From positions 62,001 to 126,000 of the forward strand of contig NZ_QFZQ01000005.1 in NCBI RefSeq assembly GCF_003171675.1: 64,000 nucleotides of DNA. The letters run 5' to 3'. The DNA comes from Reichenbachiella versicolor (lineage in GTDB: Bacteria; Bacteroidota; Bacteroidia; Cytophagales; Cyclobacteriaceae). Shown piece after piece: positions 37,161 through 45,917 of this stretch (the stretch's first letter is position 1; every line of letters begins with the position of its first letter). The position numbers and the translations under genes were made by a program. Under the pieces are notes generated by a model, which was not told where the DNA came from, searched no databases, and worked only from the letters and a program-made list of their open reading frames with translations.

Positions 37161-38945
37161 ATGAGATTAAAATTTAACGAATTACTGGTACGATTTTTAG
37201 TATGGAGGATGCGCTATATCAGCAATGACAATTTTGTCATCCTGTTGAGTGGCATAGTCGGTGTTGTAGCTGGATTCGCTGCCGTATCTTTAAAAGGGTC
37301 AGTTCATGTTATTCACGAATTCCTAAGCCATACTATCACAGGTACAGCTGGTATCAACTTCCTTTTTTTAGTATACCCTCTAGTTGGAATTTTATTAACA
37401 GTGGGCATCTCTAAATTTATTTTCAAAGAAAGGCTTGGGCACGGGATCACTCAAATATTGTATTTCATATCTCGTAAATCAAGTGTAGTCAAGCAATCTC
37501 TGATGTACTCGAGAATGATTACGAGTGCCATTACGGTAGGTTTTGGTGGATCAGTTGGACTAGAGGCACCAATCGTAGTAACAGGATCAGCTATCGGATC
37601 AAACCTTGCTAGACTTACTCACCTTAACTATAAAAAAAGAACATTATTAATCGCATGTGGGGCCGCTGGCGCTATTTCGGCCATCTTTAATTCCCCTATA
37701 GCTGGAGTAATATTCGCTATTGAGGTTATTCTTACTGATGTAACGATTAACAAATTCATCCCGATTCTAATTTCTTCCGTTACTGGATCATTGATTTCCA
37801 TGTCTCTACAAGCTGATGAAATGCTTTTCAGCTTTAAACTAACAGATCCGTTTTTAGCAGAGCATGCTCACTACTATATCTTTTTAGGTATTTTTTGTGG
37901 AATCGTTTCGGTTCACTTTACCAGATTGACATATCTAGTCGAAGATTTAGTTCATAAGATCAAGAATGACTGGAATCGAGCCTTACTTGGTGGGCTAGGT
38001 CTAGCTCTTATCATTTTGGTGTTTCCTTCAATCTATGGAGAAGGTTATAGTGTCATCAAACAGCTTTTGATTGGTAATGACGAAATTATATTTCGCAACA
38101 CACTCATATATGGAGTTACAGATCAGACCATTCTGATAATAATTTTACTCTTTGCGATTTTGGTCATTAAGCCTGTTGCTTCTGCCTTAACAATTGGATC
38201 TGGTGGTAGTGGTGGAATATTTGCTCCATCTTTATTCATGGGAGGTATTGCTGGATATTTATTCGCCCGAACAATCAACTATGCTCTTCCTGTTTCTATC
38301 AGCACTAGCAACTTCACCTTGGTAGGTATGTGTGGTGTCATGAGCGGGGTTCTACATGCTCCTCTGACTGCAATATTCTTAATTGCAGAAATTACTGGAG
38401 GCTATACACTGTTCGTTCCATTGATGCTGGTATCAGCCATAGCCTATATGACGATCAATTACTTTGAGCCATACTCTTTGTACACCAAGAGTTTGGTAGA
38501 AAAAGGCGATTTAATTCAGCACAACAAGGACAAACAAGTCTTAAGAGAAATCAATATTCGAAAGCTAATTGAATCCGACTTTCATCCTATCAAGTATGAT
38601 GCTTTACTCGAAGATTTAGTACCATTAATTAAAAAATCTAAAAGAAACCTTTTCCCTGTTTTAAATTATGTAGGCGGGCTAGAAGGTGTCATCACTTTAC
38701 ACGAGATAAGAGAGATAATTTTTGAGTCTGATGCTCGTCAAAGAATCATCGTCAAGGAAATCATGCAGTTACCTCCTGCCGAAATTGACCCTAAGGATAC
38801 TATGGAAATGGTAATGAGCAAATTTGAGGTAACTCAGGCATGGAATCTACCTGTGATTGAAAATGGCAAGTACCTAGGTATGTTATCAAAATCAACGATT
38901 TTCAACGCATATCGCAATAAATTAATCCACCAAGACAAAGAATAA
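37161..38945 (+). CDS. ClC-family chloride channel/antiporter with CBS domains
   Basis: 594 residues. Core motifs are GFGGSVGLEAPIV, which keeps the gating Glu, and GSGGSGGIFAPSLFMGG; the Ser/Tyr selectivity region is consistent with an anion transporter. About twelve membrane helices are followed by a cytosolic C-terminus (about 445-590) with two CBS repeats that probably bind nucleotides and gate the transporter. Cl-/H+ antiport versus channel cannot be decided here. Confidence 0.92.
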   Translation: MRLKFNELLVRFLVWRMRYISNDNFVILLSGIVGVVAGFAAVSLKGSVHVIHEFLSHTITGTAGINFLFLVYPLVGILLTVGISKFIFKERLGHGITQILYFISRKSSVVKQSLMYSRMITSAITVGFGGSVGLEAPIVVTGSAIGSNLARLTHLNYKKRTLLIACGAAGAISAIFNSPIAGVIFAIEVILTDVTINKFIPILISSVTGSLISMSLQADEMLFSFKLTDPFLAEHAHYYIFLGIFCGIVSVHFTRLTYLVEDLVHKIKNDWNRALLGGLGLALIILVFPSIYGEGYSVIKQLLIGNDEIIFRNTLIYGVTDQTILIIILLFAILVIKPVASALTIGSGGSGGIFAPSLFMGGIAGYLFARTINYALPVSISTSNFTLVGMCGVMSGVLHAPLTAIFLIAEITGGYTLFVPLMLVSAIAYMTINYFEPYSLYTKSLVEKGDLIQHNKDKQVLREINIRKLIESDFHPIKYDALLEDLVPLIKKSKRNLFPVLNYVGGLEGVITLHEIREIIFESDARQRIIVKEIMQLPPAEIDPKDTMEMVMSKFEVTQAWNLPVIENGKYLGMLSKSTIFNAYRNKLIHQDKE

Positions 38946-39233
38946 TCACAACTAACTGGTTTTGAACTATTTCAACTTCCTTAACCGTTAAAAGTCTGAT
39001 TTATTTCGCGTTATCAACAAAATCAAAAAAAAGAAAAAAACATAAACACCTGTAAACCTGAAAGATAACCCCCGACATATCAACAATGTGGATAACTTTT
39101 TTATTTGTGGAAAAGTCTAGCCAAAAAACATTATTGTATTATTAAAAGGCTGATTAATATCAGTATACATTTTCTAAACATCTACTATAGGTAAATCCCC
39201 TATACGCTTAATTAAGGCAGTTTTTCCTAAATA
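38946..39233. other. Candidate chromosomal origin region: DnaA-box cluster
   Basis: This 288-bp non-coding gap between convergent genes contains TGTGGATAA (39087-39095, exact DnaA box on the minus strand), TGTGGAAAA (39106-39114, also fits TTWTNCACA), TTATCAACA (39011-39019) and ATATCAACA (39077-39085), the last two one mismatch off. An A+T-rich stretch follows. The two exact boxes are 10 bp apart, as in many oriC sequences. rpmH-rnpA, often near oriC, lies 4 kb away. dnaA is not in the window, so this is a candidate only. Confidence 0.45.
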
Positions 39234-40478
39234 TTACGACTTCTTGCCTTCGGCGTAATATCTTAAAGTCGTGCAATTATCCGGTCGTAAGATCCTCGAG
39301 GCACTAGTTTTTAATTGATCTGTAGAGACAGAAATAATATCATTTAACTCTCTATTGACCATCTCTATATCTCCTAAAGATGCTGATATAGCAAGATTCA
39401 TCGCGCGGTTCAAAACTTCCATCTCTCCAAAAACATGGGAGGATTCTGCTTGCATCTTAACCTTAGCCAACTCTTCTTCTGTTACACCTAGATTAATGAT
39501 CTTTACTAATTCATTTTCTATGGCCTGTTCAGCCTCATCAAAAGACACTCCGTCATTCATATCGCCACTGATAACAACCAACCCTGGATCATGAGACCCT
39601 AAAATACTTGCACCGATTTTACTAAACATATTTTGATCACTGACCAATGACGAATAGAGTCTTGAAGACTTACCTCTACCTAATATGTCAGACATAAGAT
39701 CAGAGGAATAATAGTCAGCTCCTAACCTTCCTTCCATATGAAAAACCTTGTAAAGTGAATTCAACGGAACGTCTGAAGAAATTTCGATATTTCTCGCTTG
39801 GTTTTGCACAGGCTCTTGAGGTAAATCCCTAACATATTCTTTACCGGCAGGTATCGGGCCAAACCATTTTTGAGATAATCTTTTAACTTGTTCGACGGTC
39901 ACATCTCCCGCTACTACCAAGTAAGCATTATTCGGAATGTAAAACTTATAAAAGAACTCCTTTACATCCTGCATAGTAGCATCTTCTATATGGCTTATTT
40001 CCTTTCCAATTGTTGCCCATGAATATGGATGAACCTTATATGCTTCTGGTCTAAGTTTCAGCCAAACATCCCCGTATGGTTGGTTTAGATAACGCTGTTT
40101 AAATTCTTCAATTACGACCTTTCGTTGTACCTCAAGGACATTCGGATCAAAAGAAAGTGAAAGCATTCTATCTGATTCTAACCAAAATGCAGTTTCTATA
40201 TTGGCAGATGGGACAGTTACGTAATAATTCGTAATATCAGGTGTAGTGAATGCATTATTCTCCCCACCTACTTTCTGTAAAGGCTCATCAAAAGAATCTA
40301 TATTCTTAGACCCTCCAAACATTAAGTGCTCGAATAGATGCGCAAACCCTGTTTTATTTGGATTTTCATCCTTAGAACCTACATTATATAACAGGTTTAA
40401 AACAGCTGTCTTAGTACTATGATCTTCATGAACTATCACTGTCAATCCGTTATCGAGTTGGAAGCTTTCGTATTGCAT
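39234..40478 (-). CDS. M16-family zinc peptidase
   Basis: 414 residues from the ATG at 40478 (MQYESFQLDNGLTVIVHED), which is the normal N-terminus; the frame is open further upstream to 40580 but that extension is not family-like. The inverted zinc motif HLFEH lies in GFAHLFEHLMFGGSKN. This is a PqqL/processing-peptidase-like single-unit protein, probably paired in a two-subunit or homo-oligomer. Cytosolic by lack of a signal peptide. A -7 box lies 5 bp before the ATG. Confidence 0.9.
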   Translation of the reverse strand: MQYESFQLDNGLTVIVHEDHSTKTAVLNLLYNVGSKDENPNKTGFAHLFEHLMFGGSKNIDSFDEPLQKVGGENNAFTTPDITNYYVTVPSANIETAFWLESDRMLSLSFDPNVLEVQRKVVIEEFKQRYLNQPYGDVWLKLRPEAYKVHPYSWATIGKEISHIEDATMQDVKEFFYKFYIPNNAYLVVAGDVTVEQVKRLSQKWFGPIPAGKEYVRDLPQEPVQNQARNIEISSDVPLNSLYKVFHMEGRLGADYYSSDLMSDILGRGKSSRLYSSLVSDQNMFSKIGASILGSHDPGLVVISGDMNDGVSFDEAEQAIENELVKIINLGVTEEELAKVKMQAESSHVFGEMEVLNRAMNLAISASLGDIEMVNRELNDIISVSTDQLKTSASRILRPDNCTTLRYYAEGKKS

Positions 40479-40483
40479 AACTG

Positions 40484-40491
40484 CAAACTTA
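40484..40491 (-). promoter_or_regulatory. -7 box (TAAGTTTG) directly before the M16 ATG
   Basis: Exact TAnnTTTG on the minus strand, separated from the ATG at 40478 by only CAGTT. It supports both the chosen start and a leaderless mRNA. Confidence 0.5.
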
Positions 40492-40660
40492 CAATTGAAA
40501 ATGAGAAATGAATCATCATGAAAGATTCTAGAACTTATCTTAAAACTTGGGACAGTGTCTAAACCATTGACTAATGTCATATATGGACTCTTTCTAGTCC
40601 TGTCAACCTGATAAAAATAGCCTCTTCTAAACTATTTAAAACTTGAGTTTTCGATCAACA

Positions 40661-40692
40661 CTCGTTGGTTTGATTCAATGAAAGTAACTTTG
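40661..40692 (+). promoter_or_regulatory. Promoter of the E1 fusion gene
   Basis: TAACTTTG (40685-40692) fits TAnnTTTG; a TTGG about 16 bp upstream may serve as -33. The ATG is 19 bp downstream. Confidence 0.5.
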
Positions 40693-40711
40693 TATTCCAA
40701 CTATATTTTCT

Positions 40712-42688
40712 ATGCATTTTGATCGAAAAGATCTCACGGATCAGCAGCTTATTGACTTGTACGAAGCTTTATTAGTTCCTAGACTCATAGAGGAAAAGAT
40801 GCTTATCAATCTTCGTCAAGGGAAAATTAGCAAATGGTTTTCTGGGTATGGACAAGAAGCTATTTCGGTAGGTGCCGCTAAAGCGATGGCGAAAAATGAA
40901 TATATCCTCCCAATGCATAGAAACTTAGGCATGTTCACCGCTAGAGGCATTCCTCTGGACAAACTATTTGCACAGTTTCAAGGTAAGAGTCAAGGCTTCA
41001 CTCAAGGTAGAGATCGTTCTTTTCATTTTGGGTCCAAAGAACACCGAATTGTGGGTATGATATCTCATCTAGGTGCTCAGCTTGGTGTGGCAGATGGAAT
41101 TGCTCTTAGTAAAAAACTCAAGCAACAGCCTCGCGCTACTTTGGTAGTTTCAGGAGATGGAGGTGCAAGCGAGGGTGATTTTCATGAAGCGCTGAACCTT
41201 GCGGCCGTCTGGGAACTACCTGTCATCTTTCTGATTGAAAACAATCAATGGGGACTTTCTACTCCTAGTGAAGAACAATTTAAATGTAAGAGCTTCACTG
41301 ACAAAGGTATTGGTTATGGAATCCAAGCAGAACAAGTCAATGGCAATAATATATTAGACGTATTCAATAAGGTCTCTGAAATCGTCAGTACCATTCGAAA
41401 AAGATCTCAGCCTTATATTTTAGAATGCAAAACCTTTAGAATTCGTGGTCATGAAGAAGCAAGCGGCACTAAATACTATCCTGAAGGGCTGGTTGAAAAA
41501 TGGCAAAAAGAAGATCCTGTTGAAAACTATGAAAAATTCATTTTAGACAGTGAGCTATTATCATTGGATCAAGTAGAAGCTCTAAAGACTAAAACATTAA
41601 ACTCAATAGAGGAAGGTTTATCTATAGCAAATTCTTACCCAAGACCTTCTCCTAACTTTGGTAAAGAAACTGAACAAGTCTTTGCTAAACGAGCTGCGAG
41701 TTTTCTACCAACTTCTACTGAAACTACTGAACTAAGATTCGTAGATGCGATTAGTGATGGATTGAGCGAAGCATTAGTCAAATACCCAAATCTTATTATC
41801 ATGGGACAAGACATCGCCGAATATGGCGGTGTATTTAAAGTAACTGAAGGTTTTGTAGATGATTATGGCAAGGATAGAATTCGCAATACTCCCATTTGTG
41901 AATCAGCAGTATTAGGAGCAAGTCTTGGTCTATCTATTGACAATATGAAATCAGTTGTAGAAATGCAATTTGCAGATTTTGTTAGCTGTGGTTTCAACCA
42001 AATCGTCAATAATCTCGGCACTTCACATTATCGGTGGGGGCAAAACGCCGACGTAGTCGTTAGACTACCTTGTGGTGGTGGTGTAGGAGCAGGTCCTTTC
42101 CATTCTCAATCTCCTGAATCTTGGTTCTTTCATGTGCCCGGGCTCAAAATTGTTTACCCTTCTAATCCTCGTGATGCCAAAGGCTTACTTTTAGCAGCAA
42201 TAGACGATCCTAATCCCGTTCTATTTTTTGAACATAAAGCGCTTTACCGTTCGATCTCAGGTGATGTACCTGATGGGTATTACAGCCTAGCGATTGGTCA
42301 TGCCAATATCATCGAAAAGGGAGAAGATATTAGTGTCATCACCTACGGTATGGGAGTTCATTGGGCAAAAGAAGCTTCCGAATTATTTGATGATATTGAT
42401 ATAGAAATTGTAGATCTCGTGACCATCAAACCTTGGGACTGGAAGACTGTTCGTAAATCAATCAAGAAAACTGGCAAAGTCATTATTCTACATGAAGCAA
42501 ACAAAACTGGAGGCATTGGAGGTGAAATCGCAAGCTGGGTAGGTGAGCATTTATTTGAATATTTAGATGCACCAGTGATGCGAGTAGGTGGGTTGGACAC
42601 CCCTATTCCTTTTGCCAAAGAACTAGAGGAACAATGGCTTCCAAAAGAGCGGTTCAAAAAGAAAATTCAAGAATTACACAATTATTAA
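40712..42688 (+). CDS. 2-oxoacid dehydrogenase E1 component, fused alpha and beta subunits
   Basis: 658 residues that join an E1-alpha half (1-320) and E1-beta half (340-658). The TPP-binding GDGGASEGDFHEALNLAA...ENNQW is near residue 148; the beta half has MGQDIAEYGGVF and GAGPFHSQSPE. This fused form, common in Bacteroidota, is thought to act in branched-chain oxoacid or pyruvate oxidation. No E2/E3 genes lie next to it, so it must use partners elsewhere. Confidence 0.92.
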   Translation: MHFDRKDLTDQQLIDLYEALLVPRLIEEKMLINLRQGKISKWFSGYGQEAISVGAAKAMAKNEYILPMHRNLGMFTARGIPLDKLFAQFQGKSQGFTQGRDRSFHFGSKEHRIVGMISHLGAQLGVADGIALSKKLKQQPRATLVVSGDGGASEGDFHEALNLAAVWELPVIFLIENNQWGLSTPSEEQFKCKSFTDKGIGYGIQAEQVNGNNILDVFNKVSEIVSTIRKRSQPYILECKTFRIRGHEEASGTKYYPEGLVEKWQKEDPVENYEKFILDSELLSLDQVEALKTKTLNSIEEGLSIANSYPRPSPNFGKETEQVFAKRAASFLPTSTETTELRFVDAISDGLSEALVKYPNLIIMGQDIAEYGGVFKVTEGFVDDYGKDRIRNTPICESAVLGASLGLSIDNMKSVVEMQFADFVSCGFNQIVNNLGTSHYRWGQNADVVVRLPCGGGVGAGPFHSQSPESWFFHVPGLKIVYPSNPRDAKGLLLAAIDDPNPVLFFEHKALYRSISGDVPDGYYSLAIGHANIIEKGEDISVITYGMGVHWAKEASELFDDIDIEIVDLVTIKPWDWKTVRKSIKKTGKVIILHEANKTGGIGGEIASWVGEHLFEYLDAPVMRVGGLDTPIPFAKELEEQWLPKERFKKKIQELHNY

Positions 42689-42829
42689 TCCCTAGAAAGG
42701 TTGAATCTACAAAGGCTTCAAAAATTGCGTCAACCACTTTGGGAACAACTCACTGATTGTCGATTAGCTGATCGGCTAATTAGACTTATTATAGTATCTT
42801 TCCGGTTGAATAAAATTGAGTGTAGCTGT

Positions 42830-44368
42830 ATGAATAGGGCTTTCCTATATATTACTTTTCTTACGATTTGCTTTTTTCTAACTGCCACGGTTAGTTATGG
42901 ACAGCTCCTGCAAGACAGAAATAAACTCAAAACGGAAGTTGGACCTCGTAAAAACTTCTCAAACGACAAGGTCAAAGAACCTTCTAAAAAATCAAAAGCT
43001 ACAAAGGCAATAAAGGTTTTCCCAAAGTACAGTGCTCCGAATACGGGCAAAAATGAAAATCACAATGTCAAACTGAGTGACAAATACTCTAAACCAACCA
43101 GAAAGTCTGATCTAAAAGTCAAGACAATCAATCCCAAATATTCTAAGGAAGCTACCTTTTCAAATACCAAATTCTTTACTAACCCGCGTTATACCCCTGC
43201 TAATGCCATGGAACGCCGAAACTTTAATGTCAATTTGAAAGCTAGGCATCCTGAAGAGTCTCAATGGAAGGCAACGAATAGAATATATATAGTTGCTCCT
43301 CGTTTTTCAAAAAACGCCACTTACTCAAATACGAAGTTCAAGGTAAATCCAAGATTCACTCCAGCAAACGCTATGGAACGTCGAAACTTTAACGTGAACT
43401 TGAAAGCTAGACATCCTGAAGAGTCCCAATGGAAGGCAACTAATAAAATTTATATTGTCACTCCTCGCTACTCAAAAGAAGCTACCTACACCAATATGAA
43501 ATTTAAGCCACGCAATCATTCTGTATCGACGACTTATACAAAAGACAGGTTCAAAATAAAGCCTCGGACTATCGCCCCGACCTACACTCATATGAAGTTC
43601 AAGCCTCTCAACCGTTCCGTATCTACCACATACACCAAGGATAAATTTAAAATTGAACCTCGCACCGTAGCACCTACCTATACACACATGAAGTTCAAAC
43701 CTCTCAACCGTTCCGTATCTACCACGTACACTAACGATAAATTCAAGATCAAACCAAGAAGCATAGCTCCTACCTACACTGACACTAAATACAGAGTAAG
43801 AACTAGAAAATCATCTGTACCTACTTATACCAAAATCAAGTATAAAATCGAACCAAGGTCTGAGTCTTATACTTACACTAATGAGAAGTTTAAAATCGAA
43901 CCGCGAACTACTTCTTTTACTTACACCAATACCAAATACAAAATAAACCCACGGTTCTCCAAGGAGTCTACTTACACCAAAACTAGATATTATGTAAATC
44001 CAAGATTCAGTGAGCCTCCTAGTTACATAAAATTTCCAGCAGGAAAGAAAGATGGGCACTTAATGTTTGACAACAGCAGGAGACACTGGCCAATGCATTA
44101 CTCTCCTTTTGCTCCGGAATGGGAAGGATGGAAAACCAGAAAACCTAAAAAACCAAAAGATGCTCACCCTAGTGCAAACTACATAGCTGCTAAGCATGCT
44201 ACTCCTGCCATTAGAAATGTTAGACGTAAAACTAGCATTACTTGGGTCAGAGTATTTGGGAACAAAACCCAACCAAATGGCGTTAAGAAGCAACCAAAGA
44301 AGGTCAAGTTCGACAAGGACGAGGCTGAAATTTGGAACAATAAGGAAAGAGAATACACAAGAAACTAA
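42830..44368 (+). CDS. Highly repetitive, basic secreted protein of unknown function
   Basis: 512 residues from the ATG at 42830, where a signal peptide begins (MNRAFLYITFLTICFFL, cut near SYGQ). The mature chain is very basic and built of repeats. A 55-residue unit (including FTPANAMERRNFNVNLKARH) occurs twice with 165-bp spacing. About thirteen copies of YT-x2-K-[F/Y]-K-x2-P/R-R, partly in 32-residue steps, follow. The copies differ at synonymous sites, so selection seems to act on protein sequence. No known domain is recognised. The ending is Lys/Trp-rich. An in-frame TTG at 42701 has no signal peptide and is disfavoured. ytxJ starts 3 bp after. Confidence 0.75.
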   Translation: MNRAFLYITFLTICFFLTATVSYGQLLQDRNKLKTEVGPRKNFSNDKVKEPSKKSKATKAIKVFPKYSAPNTGKNENHNVKLSDKYSKPTRKSDLKVKTINPKYSKEATFSNTKFFTNPRYTPANAMERRNFNVNLKARHPEESQWKATNRIYIVAPRFSKNATYSNTKFKVNPRFTPANAMERRNFNVNLKARHPEESQWKATNKIYIVTPRYSKEATYTNMKFKPRNHSVSTTYTKDRFKIKPRTIAPTYTHMKFKPLNRSVSTTYTKDKFKIEPRTVAPTYTHMKFKPLNRSVSTTYTNDKFKIKPRSIAPTYTDTKYRVRTRKSSVPTYTKIKYKIEPRSESYTYTNEKFKIEPRTTSFTYTNTKYKINPRFSKESTYTKTRYYVNPRFSEPPSYIKFPAGKKDGHLMFDNSRRHWPMHYSPFAPEWEGWKTRKPKKPKDAHPSANYIAAKHATPAIRNVRRKTSITWVRVFGNKTQPNGVKKQPKKVKFDKDEAEIWNNKEREYTRN

Positions 44369-44370
44369 AT

Positions 44371-44724
44371 ATGAATTGGAATCATTTGACTCAACTGGAG
44401 CAGCTTAACACCATCAAATCAGAGTCTTCTAATCACCCAGTATTGCTTTTTAAGCATAGTACGAGATGTAGCATCAGCAGCATGGCATTAGACAGACTTC
44501 AGAGAGCTTGGAATCAGGAAGAACTAGGAGATTTAAAACCTTATTATCTTGATTTGATCAACAATAGAGATATTTCAAATGCCATAGCTCAGGAATTTGG
44601 AGTAGATCACGAATCTCCTCAGATAATCATTATTTCGGACGGTAAAGCCATTTATGACAATTCACACATGGGTATTGCCTATCATGAGGTAAAAAGAGTG
44701 AATGACAACTTGCAGGAAGCTTAA
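44371..44724 (+). CDS. ytxJ: YtxJ-like bacillithiol redox protein
   Basis: 117-residue thioredoxin-fold protein with a single active-site Cys in KHSTRCSISSMAL and a cis-Pro in ESPQIIIISDGK. Similar proteins act with bacillithiol as bacilliredoxin-like enzymes. It follows the repetitive secreted gene within 3 bp, so the two may be co-transcribed, an unusual pair. Confidence 0.88.
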   Translation: MNWNHLTQLEQLNTIKSESSNHPVLLFKHSTRCSISSMALDRLQRAWNQEELGDLKPYYLDLINNRDISNAIAQEFGVDHESPQIIIISDGKAIYDNSHMGIAYHEVKRVNDNLQEA

Positions 44725-44750
44725 TTGGTTTCTAAGTAAAGAACATTGAA

Positions 44751-44788
44751 CCTCCGCAAGACTTCATTGAAGTAGCGGAGGCATTTTA
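44751..44788. terminator. Bidirectional terminator between ytxJ and the sigma-factor partner gene
   Basis: CCTCCGC pairs with GCGGAGG with an inner ACTTCA/TTGAAGT stem; a T-rich tail lies on the plus side. Confidence 0.75.
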
Positions 44789-45373
44789 TTCAGATTCTTG
44801 GAGTGATTTAATCAATTCTTGAATTTTATGAAGCTTCCTACCATAGAAGAGATGAATCATCCACAGTACGACAACATAAGCGACCACTAGACCTACCAAG
44901 TTGATCAATATATAAGTCCAGTTGTTAGTCAATTTATCCCACACCTCTACACCTTCAGAGTACCTCAGTACAAGCAAGTAAACTGGCAAACCTAAAACTA
45001 CTGTAGCTTTTTTATAGTGACCTACGAATTGCTTCACCAGACCTTCAACTTTGTATAAATACCCTATTACATCCTCCTCAGCATTTGGGATATCGAGTCG
45101 GTTTATAAATCTTTTATATCCTACATAAAAGCCCACATTGAGAACTAAAGCACCCAGCGCTCCCCAATACTGTCCAAACCACACGAAGTAGGCCACCCAT
45201 GTCAAAAATGCAATCACATTGACGATCTGCTCTACTTTGAGAGTTTTGACGAACTTATGTACTACGCTCTGCGAGCCTTTCGATATTACTTGGGCTAGTG
45301 TCTCTTCAGAATACTTGAATCGTGCATCACGACCAGCAGACTGCCACAAATCTTTAATCTCCTGATCTTCCAT
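44786..45373 (-). CDS. Membrane protein encoded with an ECF sigma factor (possible regulator)
   Basis: 195 residues. A short cytosolic part (1-60) precedes two pairs of hydrophobic segments (about 65-100 and 125-180), predicted inner-membrane. The sequence is not a recognisable anti-sigma domain, but it overlaps the sigma gene by 20 bp, the usual layout of a membrane regulator. Function is inferred from position only. Confidence 0.5.
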   Translation of the reverse strand: MEDQEIKDLWQSAGRDARFKYSEETLAQVISKGSQSVVHKFVKTLKVEQIVNVIAFLTWVAYFVWFGQYWGALGALVLNVGFYVGYKRFINRLDIPNAEEDVIGYLYKVEGLVKQFVGHYKKATVVLGLPVYLLVLRYSEGVEVWDKLTNNWTYILINLVGLVVAYVVVLWMIHLFYGRKLHKIQELIKSLQESE

Positions 45374-45839
45374 TGATAATTTTCTTTAATTGGTTCTTCA
45401 CTCTATTCACCTTCGCTCCCACATTCGTTACTGTCAGACCGAGAATCTCAGCCATTTCCTTATAACTCTTCTCATCAAGATACAACAACATTATCGCTCT
45501 ATCTGCCTCTTTCAGTTTCTTAATCGCCTGATAAAGCATCTCTAGTCTCTCCTCTCTCTCAGAATCAAAATCTTCACAAACATCGGGAATTTCATCTCTG
45601 GTGGTCAAGACCGTTCGCTTTCTTATCCGCAATTGAGACAAGCAGACATTTAAACATACACGATATACCCATGTCGAGGCTTTTGACTCGCCACGAAAAC
45701 CTTTGTAAGACCGCCAAAGCTGTACTATACACTCTTGGTAGTAGTCATTAAAATCATCACCACAGTCAGTATAAATCCTGCAAACCTTAGCGATTACGCG
45801 ATGATTATCATCCAGAAATGTTTGAAAATTCGAATCCAT
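45354..45839 (-). CDS. ECF-type RNA polymerase sigma factor
   Basis: 161 residues. Region 2 is visible in DFNDYYQECIVQLWRSYKGFRGESKASTWVYRVCLNVCLSQLR, region 4 in LKEADRAIMLLYLDEKSYKEMAEILGLTVTNVGAKVNRVKNQLKKII. The downstream membrane protein probably controls it. No target promoter can be read. Confidence 0.92.
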   Translation of the reverse strand: MDSNFQTFLDDNHRVIAKVCRIYTDCGDDFNDYYQECIVQLWRSYKGFRGESKASTWVYRVCLNVCLSQLRIRKRTVLTTRDEIPDVCEDFDSEREERLEMLYQAIKKLKEADRAIMLLYLDEKSYKEMAEILGLTVTNVGAKVNRVKNQLKKIINGRSGD

Positions 45840-45917
45840 GTTCGAAGTAGTTAGTACCCCGTATATCAGGTTTATTACGAAAATATCCGAATTTTATTCT
45901 TAAACCTCTTCAGAGCA

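Noticed and set aside
43472-44293. Several minus-strand frames under the repetitive protein
   Set aside because: They arise from the periodic codon use of the repeat gene and have no start signals.
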